Positions 20,326-29,804 of a DNA stretch of 64,000 nucleotides are shown here, one piece after another. The position numbers were made by a program, and so were the translations under genes. Numbering within the stretch: position 1 is the first letter of the stretch; every line of letters starts with the position of its first letter. The stretch lies in contig NZ_FUHW01000004.1 of the NCBI RefSeq assembly GCF_900163545.1, positions 1 to 64,000 of the forward strand, written 5' to 3'. The notes beneath the pieces are model-generated. The model was not told where the DNA came from, did no database searches, and saw only the letters and a program-made list of their open reading frames with translations. Source of the DNA: Arthrobacter rhombi (GTDB taxonomy: Bacteria > Actinomycetota > Actinomycetes > Actinomycetales > Micrococcaceae).

Positions 20326-21378
20326 ATGCCCATCGAATACCTTTCCCTCATCCTTGTCGTCATTGCCTTGCTCATCGCCGCCGCCAGTCTCGTCGCCGTG
20401 GGCCGTCTCAAGGTCAAGGTGCGGGGCATCGCCTCCACCCCCCTGGTCTCCGACGCACTGGCCCTGAATTCCCGCAGTGCCCTGGTGATCAACCCGACCA
20501 AAAACAACGCCGATTCGGTCCGTTCGGCCCTCATGCTGGCCTGGGCCTCGGCCGGTCTGGAGGAGCCCCTGGTCTTGGAAACGACTGCGGATGACCCGGG
20601 CTACGCCATGGCCCGGCAGGCTCTGGCGGCCGGATGTGACGTGGTCATCGTTGCCGGCGGTGACGGGACCGTCCGGGCCGTCGGTGAGGTTTTGGCCGGA
20701 AGCAGGGCCTCCCTGGCCATCCTGCCCTTGGGGACCGGTAACCTGTTGGCCCGCAACCTCGGTTTCGAGGTCGAGGACATCGGGTCTTGTGTTCATACCG
20801 CTTTGCAGGGCCGGACCCGCAGCATTGACGCAGCACGGATGGAGCTGGAACGGGCCGACGGCACCACCGACACGCATATTTTTCTGGTCATGGCCGGGGT
20901 CGGCAGCGACGCCGAGATGATGGCCGACACCCGGGCCGACCTCAAGGCCATGGTGGGTCCGCTGGCCTATGCCGAAGCCGGGATGCGACATCTGCCCGGC
21001 AAACGCCGACCGGTGACCATCACCCTGGACGACGACGAACCCATCCACCGGGAGATCCGGTCGCTGATCTTCGCCAATGTCGGCAAACTCCAAGCGGGCC
21101 TGGAACTCGTCCCGGATGCAAAAATTGACGACGGCGTCCTGGACTTGGTGGTCATGAGTCCGCGCTCCGCCGTGGGCTGGGCATGGATTGCAGCGAAAAC
21201 CGCTTTTCGTCATCGCCGGGCCATCCCCGTCATCGAATATTTTCAGGCACGGCGGATCCACATCTCCGCAGCGGAGGAAATCGGCTCCCAACTTGATGGG
21301 GACACCACCGGAAACATCATCGCAGTCACCGTGACGAACATGCCGTTGGCGTTGAAGGTCAGGGTTCCGACCACCTAG
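20326..21378 (+). CDS. Diacylglycerol/sphingosine kinase-like lipid kinase (DagK_cat)
   Basis: A 350-residue protein with an N-terminal transmembrane anchor (about 3-22) and a DAGK catalytic domain: NPTKNNADSV opens it, GGDGTVRAVGEVL is the nucleotide-binding signature and PLGTGNLLARNLG follows. The C-terminal beta-sandwich (SQLDGDTTGN region) is complete. ATG 20326 has GGAG four bases upstream. The family phosphorylates diacylglycerol or related lipids at the membrane. Transcribed divergently from serS over a 37-base gap. Confidence 0.88.
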   Translation: MPIEYLSLILVVIALLIAAASLVAVGRLKVKVRGIASTPLVSDALALNSRSALVINPTKNNADSVRSALMLAWASAGLEEPLVLETTADDPGYAMARQALAAGCDVVIVAGGDGTVRAVGEVLAGSRASLAILPLGTGNLLARNLGFEVEDIGSCVHTALQGRTRSIDAARMELERADGTTDTHIFLVMAGVGSDAEMMADTRADLKAMVGPLAYAEAGMRHLPGKRRPVTITLDDDEPIHREIRSLIFANVGKLQAGLELVPDAKIDDGVLDLVVMSPRSAVGWAWIAAKTAFRHRRAIPVIEYFQARRIHISAAEEIGSQLDGDTTGNIIAVTVTNMPLALKVRVPTT

Positions 21379-21393
21379 GCCCGGTCCCCTGAC

Positions 21394-22329
21394 CTACTGC
21401 TGGGGATCCAGCAGTTTCCCGACCCAGGCATGCGCCTGCCGGAAGGCCTGATCCGTATTATGTCGAGCCGGTGAGTGGGCTGGCTCGCTGACACCGTTGG
21501 CGTTGGCGTAGGAGCCGAGGAAACGAATCTGCGGGCTGATGCGGTGCAGGCCGGCCAAGGCATCCGCGACCCGTGCCTCGGAGAGATGTCCCTCGACGTC
21601 GATGGAGAAGAAGTAGGAGCCCAGCCCCTCACCCGTGGGACGGGATTCGATCCGGCTGAGGTTGACCCCGCGGGCGGCGAACTGTCCGAGAATCTCCATC
21701 AGGGCCCCCGGATGGTCTTCGGGCAGCGGGATGACCACCGTGGTCTTGTCATGGCCGGTGGGGCCCGGAACCGGCCCGGGCCGGGTGACCAGCACGAAAC
21801 GGGTGACGGCACCGGTGTTGTCCTCGACCCCGCGGTGCATCAATTTCAGGTCGTTCTGTTCCAGCACCAGCGGCGAGCAGATCGCGGCGTCGTACCGGCA
21901 GTCAGGATCCAAGAGCCCCAATGCCCCGGCCGCCGTGGAGGAAGCCGGCACGAACTCAGCGTTCGGCAAGTGCTGCTGGACCCAGCCGCGACACTGGGCA
22001 ATGGCGTGCCCATGGGTGGAAACGGTCCGGATCTGCTCCAGCGAGGTGATCCCTTCCCGGGCGACCAGGTCGAAGCTGATCGGCACCAGAACTTCGCGCA
22101 CAATCTGCAGGGCACCACCACTGGCAATGGCGTCGAGGGTCGCGGAGACGCCTCCTTCGACGGAATTTTCGATGGGCACCATGGCCGCATCCGATTCCCC
22201 GTCCCTGACCCGCTGCAAGGCCAGGTTCACGCTCGTGGAGGACACCCGCTGACCCTCCTGGACCCCAGGGACCTGCAGGAGCGCCTGCTCGGTGAAGGTC
22301 CCCGCGGGGCCCAGGTAGGTGTAGTTCAT
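21394..22329 (-). CDS. pheA: Prephenate dehydratase
   Basis: Converts prephenate to phenylpyruvate in phenylalanine synthesis. The 311-residue protein starts with YLGPAGTFTEQAL. The catalytic domain includes ENSVEGGVSATLD (substrate-binding Thr/Ser region) and STHGHAIAQC. An ACT domain follows at about 190-270 with the ESRPTGEGLGSYFF phenylalanine-sensing segment, so feedback inhibition is likely. It overlaps the rhodanese gene by four bases (ATGA). The 3' end meets the lipid-kinase gene convergently, 15 bases apart. Confidence 0.94.
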   Translation of the reverse strand: MNYTYLGPAGTFTEQALLQVPGVQEGQRVSSTSVNLALQRVRDGESDAAMVPIENSVEGGVSATLDAIASGGALQIVREVLVPISFDLVAREGITSLEQIRTVSTHGHAIAQCRGWVQQHLPNAEFVPASSTAAGALGLLDPDCRYDAAICSPLVLEQNDLKLMHRGVEDNTGAVTRFVLVTRPGPVPGPTGHDKTTVVIPLPEDHPGALMEILGQFAARGVNLSRIESRPTGEGLGSYFFSIDVEGHLSEARVADALAGLHRISPQIRFLGSYANANGVSEPAHSPARHNTDQAFRQAHAWVGKLLDPQQ

Positions 22330-22652
22330 CGGACCGTGGGATCCTGACCGTTCTCGCTCTTCATCGGCAAGCCCGCTTCGAGCCAGGCACCACTGCCTCC
22401 GGCGATGTTGAAGGCCGAATACCCCTGCCCGACGAGCCAACCGGCAATCTGGGCCGAACGCCCACCGGTGCGGCAGATGACATAGGTGTCCTCGTCCGGA
22501 TCCAGTTCTTCCAGCCGCTGCGGAATGTCGCCCATCGGGATGTGCACGGCACCCGCAGCATGGCCCTCGGCCCATTCGTAGTCCTCGCGGACATCCAGGA
22601 CTTTGGCTCCGGCCGGAACACCGGTGACTTCCACGGTTTCGAACTCGCTCAT
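22326..22652 (-). CDS. Single-domain rhodanese-like sulfurtransferase
   Basis: A 108-residue rhodanese domain with active-site Cys60 in the loop CRTGGRS and the LDVREDYEWAEGH entry motif. Such single-domain proteins carry persulfide sulfur to acceptors or act in redox signalling. A GGAT Shine-Dalgarno precedes ATG 22652. It is translationally coupled to pheA downstream, with no obvious functional link. Divergent from the UbiB-family gene over 83 bases. Confidence 0.9.
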   Translation of the reverse strand: MSEFETVEVTGVPAGAKVLDVREDYEWAEGHAAGAVHIPMGDIPQRLEELDPDEDTYVICRTGGRSAQIAGWLVGQGYSAFNIAGGSGAWLEAGLPMKSENGQDPTVR

Positions 22653-22735
22653 CGTTCATCCTTTCGACGGTTTCCTGCTTCGATCCCCAGCCTATAGTGG
22701 GGAGGGACCACCACCCCGAATCATGAAGGGCTGAT

Positions 22736-24787
22736 ATGGATCCGAATGCCGGCATGACAGCACTAGACGGCGTGGGATGGACGTTGACGGTCGTTTTGGG
22801 TGCTGTTTTCCTCATCCTTCAGGCCTGGATCGTCGCGGGGGTTTCCCGCAGGGTCTTGGGTGTCCCGGTGGGCTGGCCCCGTTCCATTGCCGTGGGACTG
22901 CTCATGTCCGTGGGCCTCAGCTTCGTGGTGAGGTACCTGTTTCGAGCGGCTTTCATCCCCGACGACACCCAGTTGCAGGTCTCCCCGGTGGTCGCCCTGA
23001 TGTTTGCCGCGTTGGCTCTCATCTGGATCTTTGCCCTGGGTGTCGCCCTGCTGATGGTCCTGGAAATCACCTTCCCCACCGGGACCCTGCCTTCCCCGGT
23101 CCGCCTGTTTACCGGGTGGAAGACCCGCAGGTCGCACAGCGCACGCTATTTCCAGGTGATGCGGATCGCCGTGCGGCACGGCCTGCTCGCCCAGGCCCGC
23201 GGCCTGAACCGCCGCCACGCCGATGCCCGGCAGGAGCAGACGGCGCGTTCACTGCGCGAGGCGTTGAATGAGGCAGGGGTGACGTTCGTCAAGCTCGGTC
23301 AAATGCTCTCGACGCGGCGCGACCTGCTCTCCGAGCCCTATATCCGCGAACTCTCCCATCTGCAGACCCAGGCCACCCCCGAGCCGTGGCCGGTCATGGA
23401 AGCCGCGATGGCGCGGAGCCTGGGCCGTTCACCCGAGGAGGCCTTTGCCTCGATTGAGCACGAACCCCTGGCTTCGGCCTCTGTCGCCCAGGTTCATCGG
23501 GCGACCCTGCACGACGGCACGGCGGTGGTGGTCAAGGTCCAGCGGCCGTCGGCGCTCGCCCAGGTCGAACGTGACCGCGCCATCGTGGTGCAGATCGCCG
23601 GCTGGCTGGAACGCTCCGCACCCTGGGCGCGCCGGTTGGGCGTGGCCTCCCTAGCCCGTGGTTTCTCCGATTCCCTGAGCGAGGAATTGAACTACCGGAT
23701 CGAAGCCGAGAACATGCAGGCCATCGAAGCCTCGCTGCACGGTTTCCGGATCACCGTCCCGCAGGTGCACACCGCATTCAGTGGCCCCCGGCTGCTGGTG
23801 ATGGACGAGCTCCTGGGACAACCGGTGGGCTCCGCCGGCGCGGCATTGGCCACCCTGGATCCCGCACAACGCCGGGCCCTGGCCGAGGAACTCCTCAACG
23901 CCACCTTGCATCAGATCTCCGGGGACGGCGTCTTCCACGCCGACCTGCATCCCGGCAATATCTTCATCACCGGCGACGGCGGGTTGGCCCTGCTGGACTT
24001 TGGGGCGGTCGGGCGGCTGGACCCGTCCAGCCAGCAATCGCTGAACCTGCTGTTGTTCGCCGTCGACAAGAACGACAACCAGTTGGCCACCGATGCCCTG
24101 CTGGGGTTGCTGGACCGGCCCGAGGACTTCGATCACCGAGGCTTTGAACGCGCGTTGGGCCAACTCCTGGTGCGCTACCGTCACGGTTTCGGTGGCCAGG
24201 GCGGCTCGGAGATGTTCACTGCCCTGTTCTCGCTGATCGTCCGCAACGGCTTCTCCGTCCCCCCACAGGTTGCCGCGGCACTACGGGCCCTCGGGGCACT
24301 GGAGGGGACCTTGATGTTGATCGAGCCTGGTCTGAACGTGGTCGCTGCAGCCCGGAAATCCGGCCGCAAGATCATCGGCTCCCAGATCACACCGGGCTCC
24401 ATCCGCGATCAGCTCGAAATCCAAGCGATGGCTTTGCTGCCGACGCTGCGCGAATGGCCCCGACGACTCAATCAGATCACCGAGGACATCGAACAGGGGC
24501 GCCTGTCGGTCAACGTCCGCGTGCTCGCCCACCCTGCCGACCGCGGGTTCCTGAACCGACTGGTCCAACAGGTGGTCGTGGCCCTCCTGGCCGGCGCCGC
24601 GACCCTGGCGGCGATCCTTCTGATCACCACCGAGTCGGGGCCCTTCCTGACCGAAAGCATCAGGATGCATGCGTTCTTCGGCTACATCCTGCTGTTCATG
24701 GGCTTCATCTTGGCCTTGCGCGCCGTGGTGCTGGTCTTCCAGCACGACCGCGACGACGAACACGACTCCCGGAAGGCAAAATCATGA
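22736..24787 (+). CDS. ABC1/UbiB (AarF) family atypical kinase-like membrane protein
   Basis: A 683-residue protein. Three or four N-terminal hydrophobic segments (about 14-35, 42-65, 80-110) precede the UbiB kinase-like domain. That domain contains the KxGQ motif in FVKLGQMLSTR (184-194), the alanine-rich EPLASASVAQVHRA, catalytic HADLHPGNIF and metal-binding LLDFGAVG. Two C-terminal transmembrane helices close the protein. The family supports isoprenoid-quinone biosynthesis or lipid handling through an ATPase activity; in actinobacteria the substrate is unknown. The amidase gene overlaps its stop codon by four bases. Confidence 0.88.
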   Translation: MDPNAGMTALDGVGWTLTVVLGAVFLILQAWIVAGVSRRVLGVPVGWPRSIAVGLLMSVGLSFVVRYLFRAAFIPDDTQLQVSPVVALMFAALALIWIFALGVALLMVLEITFPTGTLPSPVRLFTGWKTRRSHSARYFQVMRIAVRHGLLAQARGLNRRHADARQEQTARSLREALNEAGVTFVKLGQMLSTRRDLLSEPYIRELSHLQTQATPEPWPVMEAAMARSLGRSPEEAFASIEHEPLASASVAQVHRATLHDGTAVVVKVQRPSALAQVERDRAIVVQIAGWLERSAPWARRLGVASLARGFSDSLSEELNYRIEAENMQAIEASLHGFRITVPQVHTAFSGPRLLVMDELLGQPVGSAGAALATLDPAQRRALAEELLNATLHQISGDGVFHADLHPGNIFITGDGGLALLDFGAVGRLDPSSQQSLNLLLFAVDKNDNQLATDALLGLLDRPEDFDHRGFERALGQLLVRYRHGFGGQGGSEMFTALFSLIVRNGFSVPPQVAAALRALGALEGTLMLIEPGLNVVAAARKSGRKIIGSQITPGSIRDQLEIQAMALLPTLREWPRRLNQITEDIEQGRLSVNVRVLAHPADRGFLNRLVQQVVVALLAGAATLAAILLITTESGPFLTESIRMHAFFGYILLFMGFILALRAVVLVFQHDRDDEHDSRKAKS

Positions 24788-26193
24788 CCCACCCCGATGC
24801 CGGAGGCAACGAACTCCACGATCTCACCGCCGTCGAACTGGGCCAGTTGCTCACCAGCGGGGAACTCTCTGCCCGGGAGGCTGCCGAACACTTCCTGTCC
24901 CGCATCGAAGAGGCCAATCCACGTCTGGGCAGTTTCATCACCATCACTGCCGAGCAGGCGCTGGACGCCGCAGATGCCGCCGACACCGAGGGGACATGGG
25001 CCCGCACCCAGGGCCGGGCCCTACCGCCCTTGCACGGGATGCCGTTGGCCTATAAGGACCTCTGGGACGTCAAGGGGGTCGCCACCACCTTCGGCAGTGC
25101 TGCCGTCCCGTCCTCCCCCGCGGCACAAGACAGCCCTCTGGTGGCCCGCCTGCGTGCCGACGGCGCCCTGTCCCTGGGGAAAACCCAAATCCCCGAATTC
25201 GGGTTGAACTGCTATTCGGAGAACCACATCGCCGCCCCGGCCCGCAACCCCCTGGATCCATCGCTCTCCGCCGGAGGTTCCTCGGGCGGTAGTGCCGCAG
25301 CCGTCGCCGCCGGACTGCTCCCGGTGGCTCCGGGGAATGATGGCGGGGGCTCGGTCCGCATTCCTGCCTCGGCATGCGGGCTCATCGGTTTGAAACCGGG
25401 GTTCGGCACGGTCCCTTCCGACCTGGTCAACGGCCGGGTCGACAGGTTCGGTGCCCCACGTTTCGTGGTCTCCGGTCCCTTGGCCCGCACCGCCGAGGAT
25501 GCCGGGCTCCTGATGGATTCGCTGACCGGATCCATCGGGTACCGCGAAGCCGCCCGGCGGGCAGAGCCTGCCCACGGACGACGGCTGCGGATCGGCGTGA
25601 CACGCACCTCGCCCTTTGACCGCCGCTACGAGGTTGCCCTGGACCCGGAATCCGACATCGCTGTGCAGGCAGGTATTGCCCGGCTCGAAGCGGCAGGGCA
25701 TCGGGTCGAGGAAGCGGATATCCGCTACGACAACCGATTCCCCGAGGCTTTCCAGGCCATCTGGACCGCAGGGCTGGCCGAATCCGATCTCCCCGAAGCG
25801 GCGGCCCCGGTGCTGACCGAACTCACCCGGACCTTCCGCGCCCGGGCGATCGGACGCAGCGATGCGCAGAAGGAGGCCGCCGCCGCCATCCTGGTCCGGA
25901 TCGCCGAGGACTGCCGGGCCCAATGGGGCCGCTACGACGCAGTGCTCACACCGGCCATGGCCCTGACGCCGCGTCCGATCGGCTGGTTCACCGCCCACGA
26001 TGCCGATCTCGATTACGAGCTCCAGTGCCGCTACACGCCCTATACCTCGATCGTGAATGTCTCCGGGGTTCCGGCCCTCACGGTACCCACCTCCTGGACG
26101 GCCTCCGGACTGTCGATGGGCGTCCAACTAATCAGCGCCCACGGGTCGGAAGCCGACCTGCTGGCCCTCGGTGCCCAGATCATGAACTCCTAG
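24784..26193 (+). CDS. Amidase signature-family amidohydrolase
   Basis: A 469-residue amidase with the complete Ser-cisSer-Lys triad: Lys91 in LAYKDLWD, the serines of AGGSSGGSA (163-171) and nucleophile Ser190 in DGGGSVRIPAS. ATG 24784 overlaps the UbiB-like stop (ATGA). The family hydrolyses diverse carboxamides; the absence of gatB or gatC nearby argues against a role as the GatA subunit of tRNA amidotransferase. Possibly a nitrogen-scavenging enzyme, since the next gene is a peptide transporter, but that is only context. Confidence 0.88.
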   Translation: MTHPDAGGNELHDLTAVELGQLLTSGELSAREAAEHFLSRIEEANPRLGSFITITAEQALDAADAADTEGTWARTQGRALPPLHGMPLAYKDLWDVKGVATTFGSAAVPSSPAAQDSPLVARLRADGALSLGKTQIPEFGLNCYSENHIAAPARNPLDPSLSAGGSSGGSAAAVAAGLLPVAPGNDGGGSVRIPASACGLIGLKPGFGTVPSDLVNGRVDRFGAPRFVVSGPLARTAEDAGLLMDSLTGSIGYREAARRAEPAHGRRLRIGVTRTSPFDRRYEVALDPESDIAVQAGIARLEAAGHRVEEADIRYDNRFPEAFQAIWTAGLAESDLPEAAAPVLTELTRTFRARAIGRSDAQKEAAAAILVRIAEDCRAQWGRYDAVLTPAMALTPRPIGWFTAHDADLDYELQCRYTPYTSIVNVSGVPALTVPTSWTASGLSMGVQLISAHGSEADLLALGAQIMNS

Positions 26194-26256
26194 CCATCGA
26201 GTGACCTGGTTCACAGAACTAGGCGTTTTAGCCCACACAGGCGCAAAATATTGAAA

Positions 26257-27711
26257 ATGACCACTCAATCTCCGCAGGAAACGGCCGAAAAGACCTTCTT
26301 CGGCCACCCACGGATGCTGTTCAACCTCTTCAGCGTCGAAATGTGGGAACGCTTCTCGTTCTACGGGATGCAAGGCATCCTGGCCTACTACATGTACTTC
26401 GAGGTCTCCAAGGGCGGCCTCGGACTGGACCAGGGCCTGTCCCTGAGCCTGGTCGGCGCCTACGGCGGCACCGTCTACCTCAGCACCATCTTCGGGGCTT
26501 GGATCGCCGACCGGCTCCTGGGTTCGGAGAAGGTGCTGTTCTACACCGGCATCATGATCATGCTCGGGCATATCGCCTTGGCCGCCTTGCCCGGAGTCGT
26601 CGGCTTGACCATCGGCCTGCTGCTGGTTGCTTTGGGTTCGGGTGGGCTGAAGGCCACCGCCAGTTCGCTGGTCGGGTCGCTGTACACGGAGAAGGACCCG
26701 CGCCGCGATGCCGGCTTCTCGATCTTCTACATGGGCGTGAACATCGGCGCCCTGGTGGGCCCGCTGCTCACCGGGCTGCTGCAGACCCGCCTGGGCTTCC
26801 ACTACGGTTTCGGTCTCGCAGCCATCGGCATGGCCCTGGGCCTGACCATCTATGCCTTCGGCCGCAAGAACCTGCCCGAGGAAACCCACCATGTGACCGA
26901 CCCGCTGCCGCCCAAGCAGCGCGTGCGCTACGGAATCGGCGCTCTCATCGGCCTGGCGGTCGTCGTCGTGCTGCTGACCACCGGTCTGGTGCATGCGGAT
27001 AACCTGGCCACCATGATCGCCGTGATCGTGATCATCGCCAGCATCATCTACTTCGTGGTCATCCTGTCCTCCAAGAACGTCAATGCCATCGAGCGCCGCC
27101 GGGTGACCGCCTTCATCCCCCTCTACATCGCCTCGGCGGCCTTCTGGGCCCTGTTCCAGCAGCAGTTCACCTTCATCGCCGTGTATTCGGAGCAACGGCT
27201 GGACCGCAACCTGTTCGGCTGGGAGATGCCGGCCAGCTGGAGCCAGTCGATCAACCCGGTCTTCATCATCATCTTCGCCGCTGTCTTCGCGGCGATCTGG
27301 ACGAAGATGGGTGATAAGCAACCCTCGACGGCTTTGAAGTTCAGTGGCGCACTGATCATCATGGGCATCGCCTTCCTGGTCTTCATCCCGCTGAATTCGC
27401 TGGAGAAGACCCCGCTGCTGGCCCTAGCGGGGATCCTCTTCCTGTTCACCATGGCCGAACTGCTGCTCAGTCCCATCGGACTCTCGGTGGCCACCAAGCT
27501 GGCGCCGGTCGTGTTCACCACCCAAATGGTGGCCTTGTTCTACCTCTCGGTGTCCCTGGGCACCACCCTGGCGGGCATCCTGGCCGGCTTCTACACCGAG
27601 GGCAATGAGGTCCCGTACTTCGCCACCCTGGGTGGAACCGCGATCGTGTTGGGCCTGGCCCTGATGCTTGCGGTCAAGCCGATCAAGAATCTGATGTCCG
27701 GGGTGAAGTAG
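26257..27711 (+). CDS. Proton-dependent oligopeptide transporter (POT/PTR family)
   Basis: A 484-residue MFS-fold protein with about 14 hydrophobic segments. The proton-coupling ExxER motif appears as [10 protein letters not shown] in helix 1, and the PTR signature [15 protein letters not shown] is followed by [13 protein letters not shown]. The family imports di- and tripeptides with protons. ATG 26257 is used; a TTG at 26251 is in frame. No good Shine-Dalgarno is visible. A strong terminator follows the gene. Confidence 0.92.
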   Translation: MTTQSPQETAEKTFFGHPRMLFNLFSVEMWERFSFYGMQGILAYYMYFEVSKGGLGLDQGLSLSLVGAYGGTVYLSTIFGAWIADRLLGSEKVLFYTGIMIMLGHIALAALPGVVGLTIGLLLVALGSGGLKATASSLVGSLYTEKDPRRDAGFSIFYMGVNIGALVGPLLTGLLQTRLGFHYGFGLAAIGMALGLTIYAFGRKNLPEETHHVTDPLPPKQRVRYGIGALIGLAVVVVLLTTGLVHADNLATMIAVIVIIASIIYFVVILSSKNVNAIERRRVTAFIPLYIASAAFWALFQQQFTFIAVYSEQRLDRNLFGWEMPASWSQSINPVFIIIFAAVFAAIWTKMGDKQPSTALKFSGALIIMGIAFLVFIPLNSLEKTPLLALAGILFLFTMAELLLSPIGLSVATKLAPVVFTTQMVALFYLSVSLGTTLAGILAGFYTEGNEVPYFATLGGTAIVLGLALMLAVKPIKNLMSGVK

Positions 27712-27752
27712 CCGACGGAAATCCCGGCCGGCGGCCTCGAGCCCCGGCCCCG

Positions 27753-27793
27753 AGCCCCGGCCCCCGGATTCATTTCCGCGGGCCGGGGCTTTT
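27753..27793 (+). terminator. Rho-independent terminator after the peptide transporter
   Basis: AGCCCCGGCCC (27753-27763) pairs with GGGCCGGGGCT (27780-27790), followed by four T. The left arm is present twice in tandem: an almost identical copy lies at 27739-27750, so an alternative, longer-loop pairing is possible. Confidence 0.75.
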
Positions 27794-27820
27794 CCGTGGT
27801 TCATCTGGTTAGCTGTATCC

Positions 27821-29488
27821 ATGGCCGAAACCCGAGCGGGAACCACCGCGCTGCCCCAGGACCTGATCGATGTCGATGCCGTGCGGTCGGCCTATTTTGA
27901 CCGGGTTCCCGATCTGGAGGATCCTGCCCAGCGGGTGGCCTTCGGTACCTCCGGCCACCGCGGCAGGTCCGTGGAGGGCTCCTTCAATGAACGCCATATC
28001 TTGGCCATCACCCAGGCCATCGTCGAATACCGCACCTCCCAGGGCATCTCCGGTCCGTTGTACTTGGGCAAGGACACCCATGCGCTCTCGGATCCCGCCC
28101 AGGACACCGCGGTGGAGGTTCTGGTCGCCAACGACGTCGACGTCCGGGTCGACGCGCGGGGCCGGTGGACGCCCACCCCGGCGCTGAGCCATGCGATCCT
28201 GACCCACAACCGGGCCCTGTCCGGCGGCAGCGCCGGAAGGGCCGACGGAATCGTCATCACCCCCTCGCATAACCCGCCCTCCGACGGCGGTTTCAAATAC
28301 AACCCGCCCCACGGCGGACCCGCCGACTCGGACGCCACCTCCTGGATCGCCGGACGGGCCAACGAGCTGTTGGCCTCGAACCTGTCGGGGGTCAAACGGA
28401 TCCCGTTGGCCAGGACCCGCGGGGCTGCAAATCTGGGCAGCCACGACTTCATGGCCGCCTATGTGGACGCGTTGCCTTCGGTGCTGGATCTGGAGGCCAT
28501 CCGCGGCGCCAGCGTGCGCATCGGCGCCGATCCGATGGGCGGGGCCTCGGTCGACTATTGGGGGGCCATCGCCGAACGCCACCGGTTGGACCTGACCGTG
28601 ATCAATCCCGACGTCGACCCCCGCTGGGCCTTCATGACCCTGGACTGGGACGAGAAGATCCGCATGGACTGCTCCTCCCCCTTTGCCATGGCCGGGCTCA
28701 TCTCGGCAGTGCGCGACGGCGGCGCCGAGTTCGACATTGCCACCGGGAACGACGCCGACGCCGACCGCCACGGCATTGTCACCCCCGATGCCGGTCTGAT
28801 GAACCCGAACCACTTCTTGGCCGTGGCCATCGATTACCTGTACCGTAACCGTCCCCAGTGGCCGGCGGGCGCCGGGGTCGGTAAGACCCTGGTCAGTTCC
28901 TCGATGATCGACCGGGTTGCCGCTTCGCTAGGACGCGAACTGGTCGAAGTACCGGTGGGCTTCAAATGGTTTGTTCCCGGACTCCTCGATGGAACAGGGG
29001 TCTTCGGCGGTGAGGAATCCGCCGGCGCCAGCTTCGTGCGTTTCGACGGGACCCCCTGGACCACCGATAAGGACGGGATCTTATTGGGGTTGCTGGCCTC
29101 CGAGATTCAGGCAGTGACCGGCTCCTCCCCCAGCACCCATTACCGGCGGCTGACCGAAGCCTTCGGCGCTCCGTCGTATGCGCGCATCGACGCACCGGCC
29201 ACCCGCGAACAGAAGGCAGCCTTGGGCCGCCTGTCGGCCGCCGACGTCACCGCCGACACCCTCGCCGGTGAACCGATCACCGCCCGTTTGACCGAGGCGC
29301 CAGGAAACGGGGCAGCCATTGGCGGGCTCAAGGTGACCACCGAAAACGCCTGGTTCGCCGCCCGCCCTTCGGGGACCGAGGACGTCTACAAGATCTATGC
29401 CGAATCCTTTACCGGTGACGAGCACCTTCACCAGGTTCAGCAGGAGGCCAAGGCCCTCGTGGACTCGATCATCGGTTCGGCTTCTTGA
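27821..29488 (+). CDS. pgm: Phosphoglucomutase (alpha-D-glucose phosphate-specific)
   Basis: Interconverts glucose-1-phosphate and glucose-6-phosphate, feeding glycogen, trehalose and cell-wall sugar nucleotides. The 555-residue protein has the catalytic serine loop in [13 protein letters not shown], the metal-binding loop [10 protein letters not shown], the sugar-binding [10 protein letters not shown] and the phosphate-binding ARPSGTED near the C-terminus: all four domains of the family. It is a single gene between a terminator and the long ABC-transporter leader. Confidence 0.95.
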   Translation: MAETRAGTTALPQDLIDVDAVRSAYFDRVPDLEDPAQRVAFGTSGHRGRSVEGSFNERHILAITQAIVEYRTSQGISGPLYLGKDTHALSDPAQDTAVEVLVANDVDVRVDARGRWTPTPALSHAILTHNRALSGGSAGRADGIVITPSHNPPSDGGFKYNPPHGGPADSDATSWIAGRANELLASNLSGVKRIPLARTRGAANLGSHDFMAAYVDALPSVLDLEAIRGASVRIGADPMGGASVDYWGAIAERHRLDLTVINPDVDPRWAFMTLDWDEKIRMDCSSPFAMAGLISAVRDGGAEFDIATGNDADADRHGIVTPDAGLMNPNHFLAVAIDYLYRNRPQWPAGAGVGKTLVSSSMIDRVAASLGRELVEVPVGFKWFVPGLLDGTGVFGGEESAGASFVRFDGTPWTTDKDGILLGLLASEIQAVTGSSPSTHYRRLTEAFGAPSYARIDAPATREQKAALGRLSAADVTADTLAGEPITARLTEAPGNGAAIGGLKVTTENAWFAARPSGTEDVYKIYAESFTGDEHLHQVQQEAKALVDSIIGSAS

Positions 29489-29804
29489 CCACCAAAATGA
29501 CCAAATAACGCATTTGCGGAGATTTTGACAAGTGCCTCCGTTACAATGCCATAACTTCGCTAGAGCCCTTGTTTCATATGGGATGCACTTGACTCGCGAA
29601 GGGGTGTAACCCTGGTCAAACGTCAAAATTTCGCTGCAGGCGAACATCCGCTTGTTAGCGTTAAGGCTGAAAGCCAATTACTCGCCCTTTCATCAGGACC
29701 CGTGGGACTCCGCCGCTGAAGGCGCCTGCGGGATTTGTTGTCGGGGTCGGGTCGCCGAAAAAACGGTCTGCCTCCACCCGGACCCAGACCGTGGACGGGA
29801 AAAC
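29489..29804 (+). promoter_or_regulatory. Promoter and structured leader of the betaine-type ABC operon
   Basis: No gene is visible in these 316 bases. A TTGACA (29527-29532 region) is present without a clearly spaced -10. A CCCG/CGGG and GCC/GGC nested fold occurs around 29699-29736. A 7-base stem CGGTCTG/CAGACCG (29764-29770 with 29785-29791) stands 13 bases before the GTG start of the ATPase gene. I do not recognise a known riboswitch class. Confidence 0.4.

Noticed and set aside
24784..26193. Amidase as GatA subunit of the Glu/Asp-tRNA amidotransferase.
   Set aside because: The triad is shared with all amidases, and no gatB or gatC lies nearby; the surrounding genes are unrelated.
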